A stretch of DNA of 64,000 nucleotides from Siminovitchia terrae (GTDB lineage Bacteria; Bacillota; Bacilli; Bacillales; Bacillaceae_C), in the NCBI RefSeq assembly GCF_003605405.2, contig NZ_QYTW02000025.1:1-64000 (forward strand), in the 5' to 3' direction. Under the pieces are notes generated by a model, which did no database searches, had not been told where the DNA came from, and worked only from the letters and a program-made list of their open reading frames with translations. Below, piece by piece: positions 1 through 9,370 of this stretch. The position numbers and the translations under genes are program-made. Every line of letters starts with the position of its first letter. Positions within the stretch are counted from its first letter, which is position 1.

Positions 1-68
1 CGTTTCGTTCAGTTTTCAAAGATCAAACTTGCTTTTGTTTTTCGTTGCTCTCTTGAGCGACTTTTTAA
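1..68 (-). other. Leader of an rRNA operon running off the left edge
   Basis: Read on the minus strand, positions 26-1 give the motif TTGATCTTTGAAAACTGAAC, very like the conserved leader and spacer processing sequence next to 16S and 23S genes in Bacillus. Two strong promoters lie just upstream and point the same way. In B. subtilis ygxA also borders an rrn operon (rrnD). The 16S gene itself is outside the window, so this is inferred from the leader and the neighbourhood. Confidence 0.65.
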
Positions 69-97
69 TATTAACACAAGTTATTCCCTTATGTCAA
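69..97 (-). promoter_or_regulatory. rRNA operon promoter P2 (sigma-A)
   Basis: On the minus strand, -35 TTGACA (97-92) and -10 TTAATA (74-69) are separated by exactly 17 bp. It is the downstream member of a tandem pair about 85 bp apart, the usual P1/P2 layout of Bacillus rRNA operons. Confidence 0.7.
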
Positions 98-153
98 CAT
101 GTTTTTTATTTTTTATTCATCGCTTAAAAGCTAACTTCTTGGCGACGACTACT

Positions 154-182
154 AATATAGCAAACAATATAAATCATGTCAA
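154..182 (-). promoter_or_regulatory. rRNA operon promoter P1 (sigma-A)
   Basis: On the minus strand, -35 TTGACA (182-177) and -10 TATATT (159-154) have a 17-bp spacer. The -35 overlaps the stop codon of ygxA. The sequence around the -35 (ACATGTTGACAT) is repeated at P2, so the promoters look like a local duplication. Confidence 0.7.
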
Positions 183-1036
183 CATGTTTTTTTCACTTGA
201 TAATAACGTTCATAAATTCCATTGAATGCTGACTCCACTTGAATAGGAATAATCAATTCTTTTTCTATTAGATATTCTAACAGCGTTCCCAAACTGGAGC
301 CATACAATTTAATTTGAGGATGATGCGAAATCATTTCATAGTTCCAGATTTCATGTTCGTTCATAAGTTCTAAGATGTGCTCAGAGCCTTTTAATGTTTT
401 CGAGTAAATAAAAAAACTGCTCGCCAAAAATAAAAGTTCCAGTCTCTTCTCAATAGGCTCTTCGCTTTTTATGAGCTCCTCGAAAAGCTTCAAAATTTCC
501 GGTTCGTTTTTTTTGATCTGTTTCCAGAGTGCTGTCTCCGCCTCAATTCCTTTTTCCATGAGCGCAAATCTTGCAAGGTCGTGCAATGAATTCACGAGCA
601 GATCGTAAGCATCTAAATAATGTCCATCCTCGAATAGATTCTTTCCAAGACTAAATGATTGAATCAATTCAGCAAACTTCATGCCCATTCTCATTTTATG
701 ATCGCACGCGACTGTCTCTTTTTTTATACTTTCCATATAATGATCCCGTTCAAACAATACTTCACTTCCAGTTAGCAGTTGGAATGCATTTGCCTCCGAA
801 AGCATTCTTTTTCGGAACAGACTTTCATCAACCATAAAAAGACCGATTCGCATTCCCTGTACATAAAAATGTCTGGACTGTTCAGAACTTTCCTGATCAG
901 TTACCACTGCATAAATTATTACATCAAACAAATCTTTACCCGTCAACAGTTCTTTTGTTCGGTCAATCAACAAAACAGCTACCGTATTTGGCCGAGAAGC
1001 ACAGTGATTCACTAATGGCCGAATAAAATCTTCCAT
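179..1036 (-). CDS. ygxA: Nucleotidyltransferase-like protein YgxA
   Basis: A protein of about 285 residues matching the YgxA family, annotated as nucleotidyltransferase-like, which lies between ygzB-perR and an rRNA operon in Bacillus. The frame is open further upstream, but a GGAGG (1048-1044) sits 7 nt before the ATG at 1036, which begins M-E-D-F-I-R-P-L, so the longer upstream stretch is not part of the gene. It appears soluble, with an acidic and helical C-terminal half. Its substrate is unknown. It is divergent from ygzB and its end overlaps the first rRNA promoter. The family call comes from sequence recall plus synteny. Confidence 0.8.
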   Translation of the reverse strand: MEDFIRPLVNHCASRPNTVAVLLIDRTKELLTGKDLFDVIIYAVVTDQESSEQSRHFYVQGMRIGLFMVDESLFRKRMLSEANAFQLLTGSEVLFERDHYMESIKKETVACDHKMRMGMKFAELIQSFSLGKNLFEDGHYLDAYDLLVNSLHDLARFALMEKGIEAETALWKQIKKNEPEILKLFEELIKSEEPIEKRLELLFLASSFFIYSKTLKGSEHILELMNEHEIWNYEMISHHPQIKLYGSSLGTLLEYLIEKELIIPIQVESAFNGIYERYYQVKKTC

Positions 1037-1197
1037 TTCCATTCCTCCAAAAGAAGTGAAATGAGTTTGCTGCTGTCTATCATTTATTATTTCTATTTCG
1101 ACAGTATCAATTGTTTTTCCTTCTTCTATAAATTGTTGGTTTCCCGACATGCTTTCTTCTGGGTTTGTGGTATAGTTTATTTTTGGGAGGGCTTTGA

Positions 1198-1548
1198 ATG
1201 GCAAAAAAATATTCAAATAAGATCAATAAGATTCGTACGTTTGCGTTAAGTCTCGTATTCGTCGGATTCATCATTATGTATGTAGGTATTTTCTTTCAAA
1301 AACAACCAATCCTCATGACATTGTTTATGATATTGGGGCTGCTGTCAATCGTTGGAAGCACTGTTGTTTATTTTTGGATTGGCATGCTTTCTACAAAGGC
1401 ATTGCAGGTCGTGTGCCCGAATTGCGGAAAGCCTACAAAAATACTTGGACGCGTGGACATGTGCATGCACTGTAATGAACCTCTGACTGTGGATCCGGAG
1501 CTCGAGGGAAAAGAATTCGATGAAAGTTATAATAAGAAGAAAAAATAA
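1198..1548 (+). CDS. ygzB: UPF0295 membrane protein YgzB
   Basis: A 116-residue protein with two hydrophobic helices (about residues 12-32 and 40-62) followed by a short cytoplasmic zinc-ribbon-like tail with CPNCGK and CMHC pairs (about 74-93), then a charged Lys-rich end. This is the pattern of Bacillus YgzB. A GGGAGG lies 7 nt before the ATG. It is convergent with perR and shares a bidirectional terminator with it. The function is unknown; the four cysteines probably bind one zinc. Confidence 0.85.
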   Translation: MAKKYSNKINKIRTFALSLVFVGFIIMYVGIFFQKQPILMTLFMILGLLSIVGSTVVYFWIGMLSTKALQVVCPNCGKPTKILGRVDMCMHCNEPLTVDPELEGKEFDESYNKKKK

Positions 1549-1580
1549 AAAAATCGCCTAAAAATAAAGGCGATTTTTTT
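1547..1580. terminator. Bidirectional terminator between ygzB and perR
   Basis: A hairpin with arms AAATCGCC (1551-1558) and GGCGATTT (1569-1576) is flanked by an A-run on the left and a T-run on the right, so it can serve both convergent genes. Confidence 0.8.
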
Positions 1581-2016
1581 AATGTGTTTTTTTCTGACTG
1601 CACTCAGGACAGACACCGTAGATTTCCATACGATGATGTCCAACGGAAAATCCCGTCATGTGAGCTGCCAATTGCTCAACTTCGTCGAGTCCCGGATAGT
1701 GAAAGTCAACGATTTTCCCGCACTCTTCGCAAATAATATGGTAATGATCGGACGTCACAAAATCAAAACGACTCGAAGCATCTCCATATGTTAGTTCCTT
1801 TACCAGCCCGACTTCACGGAAAACGCGCAAATTGTTGTAAACTGTTGCGACACTCATATTCGGGAATTTGCTTTCTAGAGATTTATAAATATCATCAGCA
1901 GTCGGGTGTGACATTGACTGGATTAAATATTCTAAAATCGCATGACGCTGAGGTGTAATCCGGACTCCAGTTTTTTTCAACGTATCAATCGCTTCTTTTA
2001 ATTGTTCATCTAACAT
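1579..2016 (-). CDS. perR: Peroxide-responsive Fur-family repressor PerR
   Basis: PerR senses hydrogen peroxide by metal-catalysed oxidation of histidines and represses catalase, ahpCF, mrgA, hemA and itself. Starting at the ATG at 2016 gives 145 residues in register with B. subtilis PerR: regulatory-metal ligands H37, D85, H91, H93 and D104, and structural zinc cysteines C96 and C99 plus a second C-x2-C near the C-terminus. The in-frame ATG at 2022 is only 3 nt from the GAGG, whereas 2016 has 9 nt, so the shorter form is preferred. A near-perfect Per box lies about 40 bp upstream, consistent with autoregulation. Confidence 0.95.
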   Translation of the reverse strand: MLDEQLKEAIDTLKKTGVRITPQRHAILEYLIQSMSHPTADDIYKSLESKFPNMSVATVYNNLRVFREVGLVKELTYGDASSRFDFVTSDHYHIICEECGKIVDFHYPGLDEVEQLAAHMTGFSVGHHRMEIYGVCPECSQKKTH

Positions 2017-2056
2017 CGCCATGCACCTCTTTTCTTATAAAAAATTCATTCTCACT

Positions 2057-2071
2057 TTATAATCCTTATAA
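2057..2071. promoter_or_regulatory. Per box upstream of perR
   Basis: TTATAATCCTTATAA matches the Per box consensus (7-1-7, TTATAAT-N-ATTATAA) at 13 of 14 defined positions. It lies in the perR promoter region, so PerR probably represses its own gene. Confidence 0.8.
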
Positions 2072-2112
2072 ATAGTGTACTAGTAGCAGAGGCTTTTTGT
2101 CAATGGCTTCCC

Positions 2113-2661
2113 CTAGTTTTCATGCAAAGTATGTTCCAGAACCCCAAGTTTTGTATTAACGTAGCGGGCCGCGACGAAAAGGAGATCCGATAGTCGATTC
2201 AAGTATGAGAGAACCAGCGGATTTACATTGCCGACGGCCACAGCACATCTTTCTGCTCTTCTAACGATCGTCCTCGCAGTGTGAAAAGCAGCCCCCGCTG
2301 GATGTCCGCCTGGTAAAATAAAATTTTTTAACGGCGGAAGGTCCTGATCCCAGGTGTCGATGATTTTTTCAAGATCTTTTATATCCTCTTCTGACAGCTT
2401 CCACTTCACTTCTTTTCCTTCGGGAGTCGCCAATTCAGCTCCGACATGAAACAGTACAGTCTGAATACGATGAAATGCTTTCTTCACCTCTATTATTTCC
2501 ATTTCCTGCTCGTTTAATAAAAAACTCAATGCTTGCCCGATAGCTGAATTAGCTTCATCGCATGTCCCATAAGCCTCCACACGCAAATCGTTTTTGGGAA
2601 TCCGGGTTCCATATACCAAAGAAGTCATTCCTTTGTCACCCGTTTTCGTATAAATTTTCAT
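2113..2661 (-). CDS. yvqK: Cob(I)yrinic acid a,c-diamide adenosyltransferase, PduO type
   Basis: A 182-residue PduO-type ATP:cob(I)alamin adenosyltransferase, which transfers the adenosyl group of ATP to cobalamin. It has the family N-terminal motif M-K-I-Y-T-K-T-G-D-K-G, the early E-A-Y-G-T-C-D-E-A-N segment, and the later R-T-I-V-R-R-A-E-R active-site helix with Y-L-N-R-L-S-D-L-L-F. The start is supported by GGAGGG about 6 nt before the ATG. It stands alone between perR and bcp, with no cobalamin genes nearby and no recognisable B12 riboswitch in its leader. Confidence 0.9.
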   Translation of the reverse strand: MKIYTKTGDKGMTSLVYGTRIPKNDLRVEAYGTCDEANSAIGQALSFLLNEQEMEIIEVKKAFHRIQTVLFHVGAELATPEGKEVKWKLSEEDIKDLEKIIDTWDQDLPPLKNFILPGGHPAGAAFHTARTIVRRAERCAVAVGNVNPLVLSYLNRLSDLLFVAARYVNTKLGVLEHTLHEN

Positions 2662-3146
2662 TCAAATCCCTCCATCCAATTTCAATCCATCAAGCGGGGG
2701 TCTGACCCCTTCTCTGTATTAATCATATTTTAACAGCTTTATTCAAATTTATGGTTAAAAATAAAAAAGGACCGCTTTCGCGATCCAATATGTCTATATT
2801 AACTGAGGAGGTATGCCCTGTACTATAAGCTATGTATTTCTTAAAATTTGGAATGGACAAAAGCCGGAAACAAACAAAAAATAGGCTTTTTTCTTCACAA
2901 GGCGCGGCTGCTTGTCTATTTGACGTACTGACTGAGAGATACCGAAACGCCTTTGTAGGTGCAGACAAATAGGCCAATCGCCGAGTCGGAGCTAATCCTG
3001 AAGCACTCCTGCAAGATTACAGAAAAGAAAGTTCTGGTGCTAATTCTTGACGAGCATCGAGGGAGTCGTCTTTTCCTTGTGTCACCTAACTCAGACCTAT
3101 ACATTGAAACGGAAGCAACATTAATGCATCATTATTATTTTTCCAA
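2662..3146. other. Gene-free interval, possible minus-strand small RNA
   Basis: No convincing gene is seen: the short open frames lack good ribosome sites and resemble nothing known. On the minus strand there are several local inverted repeats (for example GACGA/TCGTC around 3045-3072) and a terminator-like hairpin at 2786-2763, about 360 bp beyond the bcp terminator. A perfect short palindrome GGGGTCTGACCCC lies at 2697-2709. No known riboswitch class was recognised. Confidence 0.3.
2763..2786 (-). terminator. Minus-strand intrinsic terminator without an assigned gene
   Basis: On the minus strand GGATCGC-GAAA-GCGGTCC forms a 7-bp stem with one G-U pair and is followed by six T. The nearest upstream gene on that strand, bcp, already has its own terminator at 3174-3147. 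Confidence 0.55.
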
Positions 3147-3174
3147 CAAAAAAACGATCCGACAGGGATCGTTT
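3147..3174 (-). terminator. Terminator of bcp
   Basis: The stem AAACGATCC/GGATCGTTT with a 5-nt loop is followed on the minus strand by a run of T. It lies just after the bcp stop codon. Confidence 0.8.
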
Positions 3175-3184
3175 CTGAAAAATA

Positions 3185-3658
3185 TTAGGAAAGATTTTCT
3201 TTTATGTACTGCAATGCTTCCTCAGCATGGCCTTTTGCCGTTACTTTTCTCCACTCTTTGACCATAGTTCCTTCCTTGTCAATGATAAAAGTGGAACGCT
3301 CGATGCCCATATATTCTTTACCGAAGTTTTTCTTCAATTTCCAAACCTCATAAAGCTCGGCCACTTCATGGTCTGTGTCTGCCAATAGCAAAAACGGTAA
3401 GCCATGCTTCTTGATAAATTTATCGTGGCTTTCGAGTGGATCCGGGCTAACTCCTAAAACTACAGCATCCAAGTCGGAAAAATCCTCATGCATGTCCCTG
3501 AAATCACATGCCTGTACTGTGCAGCCTGGAGTCATATCCTTAGGATAGAAATAAAGAAGGACATTCTTTTTACCTCGATAGTCGGATAATGCGACTTCTT
3601 CTCCATTGCTTGCTGGCAGCTTGAAATCTGGTGCCATTTCTTTTTCTTTTACTGTCAT
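3185..3658 (-). CDS. bcp: Thioredoxin-dependent thiol peroxidase Bcp (YgaF)
   Basis: A 157-residue peroxiredoxin of the Bcp/PrxQ class that reduces peroxides at the expense of thioredoxin. The motif around residues 43-51 (T-P-G-C-T-V-Q-A-C) holds the peroxidatic Cys46 and the nearby resolving Cys51 typical of this class. AGGAGG sits 8 nt before the ATG at 3658, so the longer open frame reaching 3730 is not used. In B. subtilis ygaF also lies between perR and gsaB. Its placement near perR fits a role in peroxide defence, but no Per box was seen directly in front of it. Confidence 0.93.
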   Translation of the reverse strand: MTVKEKEMAPDFKLPASNGEEVALSDYRGKKNVLLYFYPKDMTPGCTVQACDFRDMHEDFSDLDAVVLGVSPDPLESHDKFIKKHGLPFLLLADTDHEVAELYEVWKLKKNFGKEYMGIERSTFIIDKEGTMVKEWRKVTAKGHAEEALQYIKENLS

Positions 3659-3733
3659 GAAATCCGCCTCCTTTAAATATGATCTTGTATTAGCGTACAT
3701 AAATTCAGGCGGAAATTCAAATTTTGACATAGT

Positions 3734-4153
3734 CTACTTTCTTGGGGAGGGATCTATGTCGATAAAGGTTCGCACAACAAAAGCTGCGGGAATCGTATAA
3801 CCGAGCAAAGCCTCGATAATAGCTAGAAATCGTCCGATGCCGACAGGGGCAACGTCGCCAAACCCGACAGAAAATAGAGTGACGGCACTCAGATAAACAG
3901 AAGTTCCGAATTTGGCAAAGAAACCGACGCCTGCACTCTCTCTCATCTCGACATCATTAAACACATACAAACCTTTCATATCTAGCATCAAATAAAGTAT
4001 ACCGAATCCGATCATAATCACTGCATATGTAATGCCGAGAAAAACAAAATTTTCAAAGGAAACTTCTTTATATTTGAAACGGGCGGGAAAAAATAAGAGC
4101 CTTAAAGCCATAAAAATGCATATCAACACTCCAAAAAACAAAAAATACCACAC
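3734..4153 (-). CDS. Two-helix potassium-channel-like membrane protein
   Basis: A 139-residue membrane protein with an N-terminal hydrophobic segment, a second helix near residues 38-58, a pore-helix-like stretch and a selectivity-filter-like motif V-G-F-G-D (about residues 97-101), followed by a last helix. This is the fold of two-helix K+ channel pore domains (ion_trans_2). No cytoplasmic RCK/TrkA-N domain follows, so any gating must come from elsewhere. The filter reads S-V-G-F-G-D rather than the classic T-V-G-Y-G-D, so potassium selectivity is inferred only. The start codon is not well supported, as the upstream ribosome site is weak. Confidence 0.7.
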   Translation of the reverse strand: MWYFLFFGVLICIFMALRLLFFPARFKYKEVSFENFVFLGITYAVIMIGFGILYLMLDMKGLYVFNDVEMRESAGVGFFAKFGTSVYLSAVTLFSVGFGDVAPVGIGRFLAIIEALLGYTIPAAFVVRTFIDIDPSPRK

Positions 4154-4310
4154 TCGCCGCCACCGCCCTTTTCTCTTGTCCCTGATTCAATATACGTGGA
4201 TTTTAATACTTCTATGCGAGCAATCTCAGCCCCGGACCTGTGAATTGCACTATAATAATCGGCATAATACAATAAAAGTTAGTATTTTACATCAAATGGA
4301 GGAAGAACTA

Positions 4311-5600
4311 ATGATTTTTACAAAATCAGAAGCCATACATAAGGAAGCACTAACCCATATCGTAGGTGGTGTAAACAGCCCATCCCGCTCTTACAAAGCG
4401 GTCGGCGGCGGAGCACCCGTAGCCATTAAAAGGGCGGAAGGCGCCTACATGTATGATGTTGATGGGAATCCCTACATTGATTACTTAGCTGCTTATGGAC
4501 CGATCATCACAGGACATGCCCATCCACATGTTACTGAAGCAATTAAAGTCGCTGCAGAAACAGGGGTATTGTACGGAACTGCAACACCACATGAAGTGAA
4601 ATTTGCAAAAATGCTCAAAGATGCGATTCCGTCGATGGATAAAGTCCGTTTTGTCAATTCCGGCACGGAAGCGGTCATGTCCACCATCAGGGTTGCGCGT
4701 GCGTATACTGGCCGGGATAAAATATTAAAATTTGCCGGCTGCTACCATGGTCATTTCGACCTTGTCCTTGTGGCAGCAGGCTCCGGCCCTTCTCAGCTTG
4801 GAATGCCTGATTCTGCAGGAGTAACAAAAAGCACTGCTCAAGAGGTTATTACGGTTCCTTTCAATCATATAGAAGACTTTGAAAAAGCGATGGATCAATG
4901 GGGAGGTGAAATTGCTGCTGTACTCGTCGAACCAATTGTAGGAAATTTTGGCATGGTAGAACCTCAACCCGGATTTCTTGAAAAAGTGAACGAAGTGGCT
5001 CATAATTACGGGGCGCTTGTCATTTATGACGAGGTTATCACTGGATTCCGCTTTATGTATGGAGGCGCACAAAATTTACTGGGCGTTACACCTGATTTGA
5101 CAGCTCTTGGTAAAATCATCGGTGGAGGCTTACCAATCGGTGCATACGGCGGAAAACAGGAAATTATGGAAGGCGTTGCTCCTCTCGGCCCAGCATATCA
5201 AGCGGGGACAATGGCCGGAAATCCTGCTTCTATGCTTGCGGGAATTGCCTGCCTCGAAGTTTTACAGAAAGACGGAATTTATGAAGAATTAGACCGTCTT
5301 GGGGCAATACTTGAACAAGGAATTTCACAAGCAGCAGAAAAATACAACATTCCTATTACAATCAACCGTATTAAAGGTGCCTTGTCCATTTATTTCACGA
5401 AAGAAAAAGTAACCCATTATGAACAAGCAGAAGCAACAGATGGGGAATTGTTCGCCAAATTCTTCAAACTGCTTCTTCATGAAGGAATCAACATTGCCCC
5501 TTCTAAGTATGAAGCCTGGTTTCTGACTACTGCCCATACAGAGGAAGACGTGAATAAAACGATTTCCGCTGTGGAGAAAGCTTTTAAAAACATGAAATAA
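4311..5600 (+). CDS. gsaB: Glutamate-1-semialdehyde 2,1-aminomutase GsaB
   Basis: A 429-residue PLP enzyme of class-III aminotransferase type that converts glutamate-1-semialdehyde to 5-aminolevulinate for tetrapyrrole synthesis. Visible family motifs are V-N-S-P-S-R near the N-terminus, N-S-G-T-E-A-V-M, the cofactor Asp in Y-D-E-V-I-T-G-F-R, and the PLP lysine in G-K-I-I-G-G-G-L-P (about residue 268). The frame is open back to 4032, but ATGGAGGAAGAAC just before the ATG at 4311 fixes the start. In B. subtilis gsaB is the second copy beside hemL and sits in this same block. Confidence 0.93.
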   Translation: MIFTKSEAIHKEALTHIVGGVNSPSRSYKAVGGGAPVAIKRAEGAYMYDVDGNPYIDYLAAYGPIITGHAHPHVTEAIKVAAETGVLYGTATPHEVKFAKMLKDAIPSMDKVRFVNSGTEAVMSTIRVARAYTGRDKILKFAGCYHGHFDLVLVAAGSGPSQLGMPDSAGVTKSTAQEVITVPFNHIEDFEKAMDQWGGEIAAVLVEPIVGNFGMVEPQPGFLEKVNEVAHNYGALVIYDEVITGFRFMYGGAQNLLGVTPDLTALGKIIGGGLPIGAYGGKQEIMEGVAPLGPAYQAGTMAGNPASMLAGIACLEVLQKDGIYEELDRLGAILEQGISQAAEKYNIPITINRIKGALSIYFTKEKVTHYEQAEATDGELFAKFFKLLLHEGINIAPSKYEAWFLTTAHTEEDVNKTISAVEKAFKNMK

Positions 5601-5639
5601 GGGAAATTCGTTCCCAAAGTATAGAAAGGAATTATTTAT

Positions 5640-6710
5640 ATGAAGCTTGGTGCCCGAATGCTAAAAACGGGAATTGCTATCACGTTGGCACTTTATATTA
5701 CACAGCTTCTGAATCTGCCTTCGCCGATTTTTTCAGCCATTGCTGCCATCTTTGCCATCCAACCGACGATATACCGTTCCTATTTGTCCGTCGTTGAGCA
5801 TGTGCAAGGAAACATCATCGGTGCTCTATTAGCCATTACATTTCACCTGCTATTCGGCAGCCACATACTGATTGTCGGATTAACGGCAATCATAGCGATT
5901 GTCATCATGGTGAAGCTGAAGCTCGAAAGTTCCATCAGGCTGGCGCTTGTTACCATTATAGTGATCATGGAAGCACCTGCCGAACAGTTTTTATACTTTG
6001 CCTCGCTGCGCACATTTGGCATATTTATCGGAATCCTTTCGGCCTTTGCGGTGAACTTAATCTTTCTACCACCTAAATATGAAACTAAACTGTTCCAAAG
6101 TATTTCGGATGTCACCGAGGATATTATAAAGTGGATCCGGTTGACAACAAGATTTGCCTCTGAGGATCAGTTATTACAGAAAGATATCGGCAGCATAAAA
6201 AAAAGGATCACCCAGGTCAATCAGCTCTATTCCATGTATGAAGAAGAGCGGCGTTATTTTAAAAAGTCAGACCTTGCAAAGCTTCGGAAGTTAGTCATTT
6301 ACAGGCAAATGATTCAGGTAACCCAAAAAAGCTTTGATATTTTGAAGCTTCAGCGAAAGTATGAAAACATTTTGCATAAACTTCCGGAACACCTGCAGAC
6401 AGAAACACGGGAGAGGCTCGATTCCCTTTTGAGTTATCATGAACAACTGCTATTAAAGTATTTAGGGAAAGTCCGGCAGGAGGCTGAACTCGATGATACT
6501 CTTTATGGGGAGACCGATAGAGACCGCCTGCGTGATTTATTTCTAAACGAAATTCGCAAAAGCGACCCGGAGGATGTGTTCCAACCCTATCATTTAATGC
6601 GAATTCTGTCCGCCATTATTGAATACGAAGAGCAGTTGGAGCAGCTTGACAAATTAATCGGAGCCTTTCAAACATACCACGAGAATGAAAGCCAAGTGGA
6701 TATCGGATAA
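5640..6710 (+). CDS. ygaE: Aromatic acid exporter family membrane protein YgaE
   Basis: A 356-residue protein with four to six N-terminal transmembrane segments (about residues 7-145) and a long soluble helical C-terminal half rich in charged residues. This is the arrangement of the YgaE/DUF939 branch of the aromatic acid exporter (FUSC-like) group. AGAAAGGA lies about 9 nt before the ATG. It is 40 bp downstream of gsaB in the same direction and could be co-transcribed. The substrate is unknown, and export of aromatic acids is only the family name. Confidence 0.8.
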   Translation: MKLGARMLKTGIAITLALYITQLLNLPSPIFSAIAAIFAIQPTIYRSYLSVVEHVQGNIIGALLAITFHLLFGSHILIVGLTAIIAIVIMVKLKLESSIRLALVTIIVIMEAPAEQFLYFASLRTFGIFIGILSAFAVNLIFLPPKYETKLFQSISDVTEDIIKWIRLTTRFASEDQLLQKDIGSIKKRITQVNQLYSMYEEERRYFKKSDLAKLRKLVIYRQMIQVTQKSFDILKLQRKYENILHKLPEHLQTETRERLDSLLSYHEQLLLKYLGKVRQEAELDDTLYGETDRDRLRDLFLNEIRKSDPEDVFQPYHLMRILSAIIEYEEQLEQLDKLIGAFQTYHENESQVDIG

Positions 6711-6982
6711 GAGCACAAGCATAAGTGTCTGTTTATCGTACGTACAGACTGAGTTGAAATTCGAAAAATGCCTGGCTTAGCCCCAACAAGTATAAGACAA
6801 TTCAGAGGTGTTCTTCAGCCATCCTAGGAAAGTGGCTCATGACTTTGAAGGGTTAGTCATTGTAAAACGAGATAAAAAAATGCAAGAGCACCTGTTTATC
6901 GGCGTAAAGCTAGGCGAGTGCTGAAGAAGGCGTCGTTTGCTTCAGCAGTGATTTGGCATAATCCTTGGGCCGATGGTATTCG
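6711..6982 (+). repeat. Dispersed intergenic repeat family, copy 1 (non-tandem part)
   Basis: Non-coding sequence with segments CTTATCGT..GTACAGACTG, GCACCTGTTTATCGG and AAAGCTAGGCGAGTGCTG that recur at 48.25-48.38 kb and, reverse-complemented, at 39.6-39.7 kb. It leads directly into the tandem 58-bp units. Confidence 0.65.
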
Positions 6983-7389
6983 GCAGGCTCAGAGCGGCGA
7001 CTTCCTGTCGCTTCGCTTGCACTAGCACATCCCTGTGCGTCGCAGGCTCAGAGCGGCGACTTCCTGTCGCTTCGCGCGCACTTGGACGACCTGTCCGTCG
7101 GCTGGCTCAAAACGCGACTTTCTGTCTCTCGCTTGCACTAACACATCCCTGTGCGTCGCAGGCTCAGAACGCGACGTCCTGCCGCTTCGCTTGCACTAAC
7201 ACATCCCTGTGCGTCGCAGGCTCAGAACGCGACGTCCTGCCGCTTCGCTTGCACTAACACATCCCTGTGCGTCGCAGGCTCAGAACGCGACGTCCTGTCG
7301 CTTCGCTTGCACTAGCACATCCCTGTGCGTCGCAGGCTCAGAACGCGACGTCCTGTCGCTTCGCTTGCACTAGCACATCCCTGTGCGTC
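6983..7389 (+). repeat. Tandem repeat, about 7 units of 58 bp
   Basis: Seven consecutive units of about 58 bp, each starting GCAGGCTCAGAACGCGACGT and ending CATCCCTGTGCGTC. The last four units are nearly identical and the first three diverge. G+C is much higher than in the surroundings. A related unit with the same 58-bp period occurs at 48.4-48.56 kb. Open frames running through it are by-products of the repeat. Confidence 0.9.
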
Positions 7390-7460
7390 GGAGTTGGACA
7401 TAGCATTTAGTAAAAATATGTACAGCTTAGGTATTTTATCATTTCCCATATATAACAAGA

Positions 7461-7494
7461 AACAGCCTCGGAAAAAGATCCGCGGCTGTTTTTT
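7461..7494. terminator. Terminator downstream of ygaD
   Basis: The stem AACAGCC/GGCTGTT with an inner CGG/CCG pairing is followed by six T on the plus strand and a shorter T-rich stretch on the minus strand. It lies between the 58-bp repeats and the ygaD stop codon. Confidence 0.65.
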
Positions 7495-7563
7495 ACTTCG
7501 GTAGTATTTTTTTATCTTCTTTTGTTCCAAGAGTATCTCCCTACGTAAGGCTTTTACTTTTTC

Positions 7564-9309
7564 CTAATCTAATTGCTGCACTTGGAAAAGGTTATAATAA
7601 TGCCCTTTTTTCTCCATTAATTCCTGATGTGTCCCGACTTCCAGAATTTCTCCATGTTCAATGAGTACAATTCTGTTAGCATGTGTAATCGTTGAGAGCC
7701 TGTGAGCGATAATAAATGTTGTCCGATTTTTCGCCAGTTCGTCCAGCGCTTCCTGTATAAGGTGTTCACTCTCCAAATCAAGAGCAGACGTAGCCTCATC
7801 CAAAATCAAGATGGGCGGATTTTTCAAAAAGACCCTCGCAATGGCAACACGCTGTTTTTGACCTCCGGACAACTTGACGCCTCTTTCTCCGACAGTGGTT
7901 TCATATCCTTTCGGCAATCCCATAATGAAATCATGGGCGTTTGCCGCTTTGGCAGCACGAATCACTTCTTCTTCTGAGCCGTTCGGCTTTCCAAGTAAAA
8001 TATTCTCCTTAACAGAATCACTGAATAAAATATTATCCTGCAGCACCATACCTATTTTATCCCGAAGACTTCTGACCTTGAATTTCCGGATATCCGTGCC
8101 ATCAAGCAGAACTGCTCCTTCTGATACGTCATAAAACCTGGGAATCAAGCTTACAAGGGATGACTTTCCTCCACCGCTCATTCCGACAAGAGCAATTGTC
8201 TCTCCTTCTTTTACATCGAGGTTGATGTTTTTCAAAACTGGCTTTTCGTCTTTATCATAAGCGAATGTCACGTGATCGAATCGAATATTCCCATTCACTT
8301 CTTTTACTTCAATGGCATCCGGTGCATCATCAATATCGTACTTTTCATCCGCCAACTCAAACACCCTGTCCATTGAAGCGATTGATTGTGTAAGAGTTGT
8401 GGATGAGTTGACAAGTCGGCGAAGCGGGTTATAAAGACGCTCGACATACCCCATGAACGCGACCATCGTCCCGATGGTCAAATTCCCATGGATAACCTGG
8501 TAAGCCGCATAGGTAATGACGATAAGCGGCGCAATATCTGTGATCGTGTTAACAACAGCGAAAGCCTTCGCTGTCCAGCTTGTATGTTTAATCGCCTTTT
8601 GCAAAAACCTTGAGTTGTTCTTGTCAAATTGTGCTTGCTCATGGTCTTCAATCGCAAAGCTTTTGATTACCGGCATTCCCTGAACACGCTCGTGCAGATA
8701 ACTTTGGACTCCCGCGAGCGCCTGTGACCTCTCCCGCGTAAGTCTTCGTAAATTCCCGAAAAAATATTTGACTGAAATCATATATAAGGGAAAGACTGCC
8801 AATGATACAAAAGTAAGCGGAACGTCCAATGTTAACATGATTCCAATAGCAATGACGACTGTAGCAGCATCAAGCCATAAATTCATCAATCCCGTGATAA
8901 CAAAATCTTTCGTTGACTCGACATCGTTGATGACCCTTGATATAACTTCCCCTGCACGTGTATTGGAATAAAACTTGAAGCTCAGCTTTTGAATATGCGT
9001 AAAAAGCCGGTCACGGATATCGTATAAAACTTTACTTGCCGTCCATTGGGCAAAATATTGCCTGTAATATTCAATCGGCGGACGAATAACCGCAAAAATA
9101 ATAAGCATGATGATCATGGTAATGATTAATTTATGAGTTTTTTCATCAGCGCTCATATCACTGACGGAAATAATATCATCAATCACATATTTCATTAAAA
9201 AAGGAATAAGCAGCGGAATGGCGAACTTGATAATGCCGATCAACAATGTTCCAATAATTCTCCAACGATATGGCTTTACAAACGCCATATATCTTTTAAT
9301 AACCCCCAT
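7564..9309 (-). CDS. ygaD: ABC exporter half-transporter YgaD (multidrug/lipid type)
   Basis: A 581-residue half-transporter with an N-terminal six-helix exporter domain (about residues 15-310) fused to an ATPase domain. Walker A reads G-M-S-G-G-G-K-S-S (about 375), the signature L-S-G-G-Q-K-Q-R (about 480) and Walker [13 protein letters not shown], with an H-loop in I-A-H-R-L-S-T-I. Such proteins act as dimers and export lipids or drugs; the substrate here is unknown. GGGAGGAGCC precedes the ATG. In B. subtilis ygaD sits in the same block next to ygaC. Confidence 0.92.
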   Translation of the reverse strand: MGVIKRYMAFVKPYRWRIIGTLLIGIIKFAIPLLIPFLMKYVIDDIISVSDMSADEKTHKLIITMIIMLIIFAVIRPPIEYYRQYFAQWTASKVLYDIRDRLFTHIQKLSFKFYSNTRAGEVISRVINDVESTKDFVITGLMNLWLDAATVVIAIGIMLTLDVPLTFVSLAVFPLYMISVKYFFGNLRRLTRERSQALAGVQSYLHERVQGMPVIKSFAIEDHEQAQFDKNNSRFLQKAIKHTSWTAKAFAVVNTITDIAPLIVITYAAYQVIHGNLTIGTMVAFMGYVERLYNPLRRLVNSSTTLTQSIASMDRVFELADEKYDIDDAPDAIEVKEVNGNIRFDHVTFAYDKDEKPVLKNINLDVKEGETIALVGMSGGGKSSLVSLIPRFYDVSEGAVLLDGTDIRKFKVRSLRDKIGMVLQDNILFSDSVKENILLGKPNGSEEEVIRAAKAANAHDFIMGLPKGYETTVGERGVKLSGGQKQRVAIARVFLKNPPILILDEATSALDLESEHLIQEALDELAKNRTTFIIAHRLSTITHANRIVLIEHGEILEVGTHQELMEKKGHYYNLFQVQQLD

Positions 9310-9329
9310 GCGGCTCCTCCCTTATTGTG

Positions 9330-9364
9330 CAAAAAATAAAACCTGTTGAAAATACGCCAACAGG
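9330..9364 (-). terminator. Terminator of ntdP
   Basis: On the minus strand CCTGTTG (9364-9358) and CAACAGG (9348-9342) form a stem followed by TTTTATTTTTT, just past the ntdP stop codon. Confidence 0.8.
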
Positions 9365-9370
9365 AATATC

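Noticed and set aside
2662-2722. B12 riboswitch upstream of the cobalamin adenosyltransferase gene
   Set aside because: The leader is only about 60 bp and lacks the conserved B12-box sequences.
2959-3261. 100-codon plus-strand frame near bcp
   Set aside because: It overlaps the 3' end of bcp in antisense, has no ribosome site and no recognisable domain.
4032-4310. N-terminal extension of GsaB
   Set aside because: This stretch overlaps the channel-like gene on the other strand and lacks a ribosome site; ATG 4311 has a strong one and gives the normal family length.
6973-7257. Long open frame through the 58-bp repeats
   Set aside because: It arises from the repeated, stop-poor, G+C-rich units, has no ribosome site and encodes a repetitive nonsense peptide.
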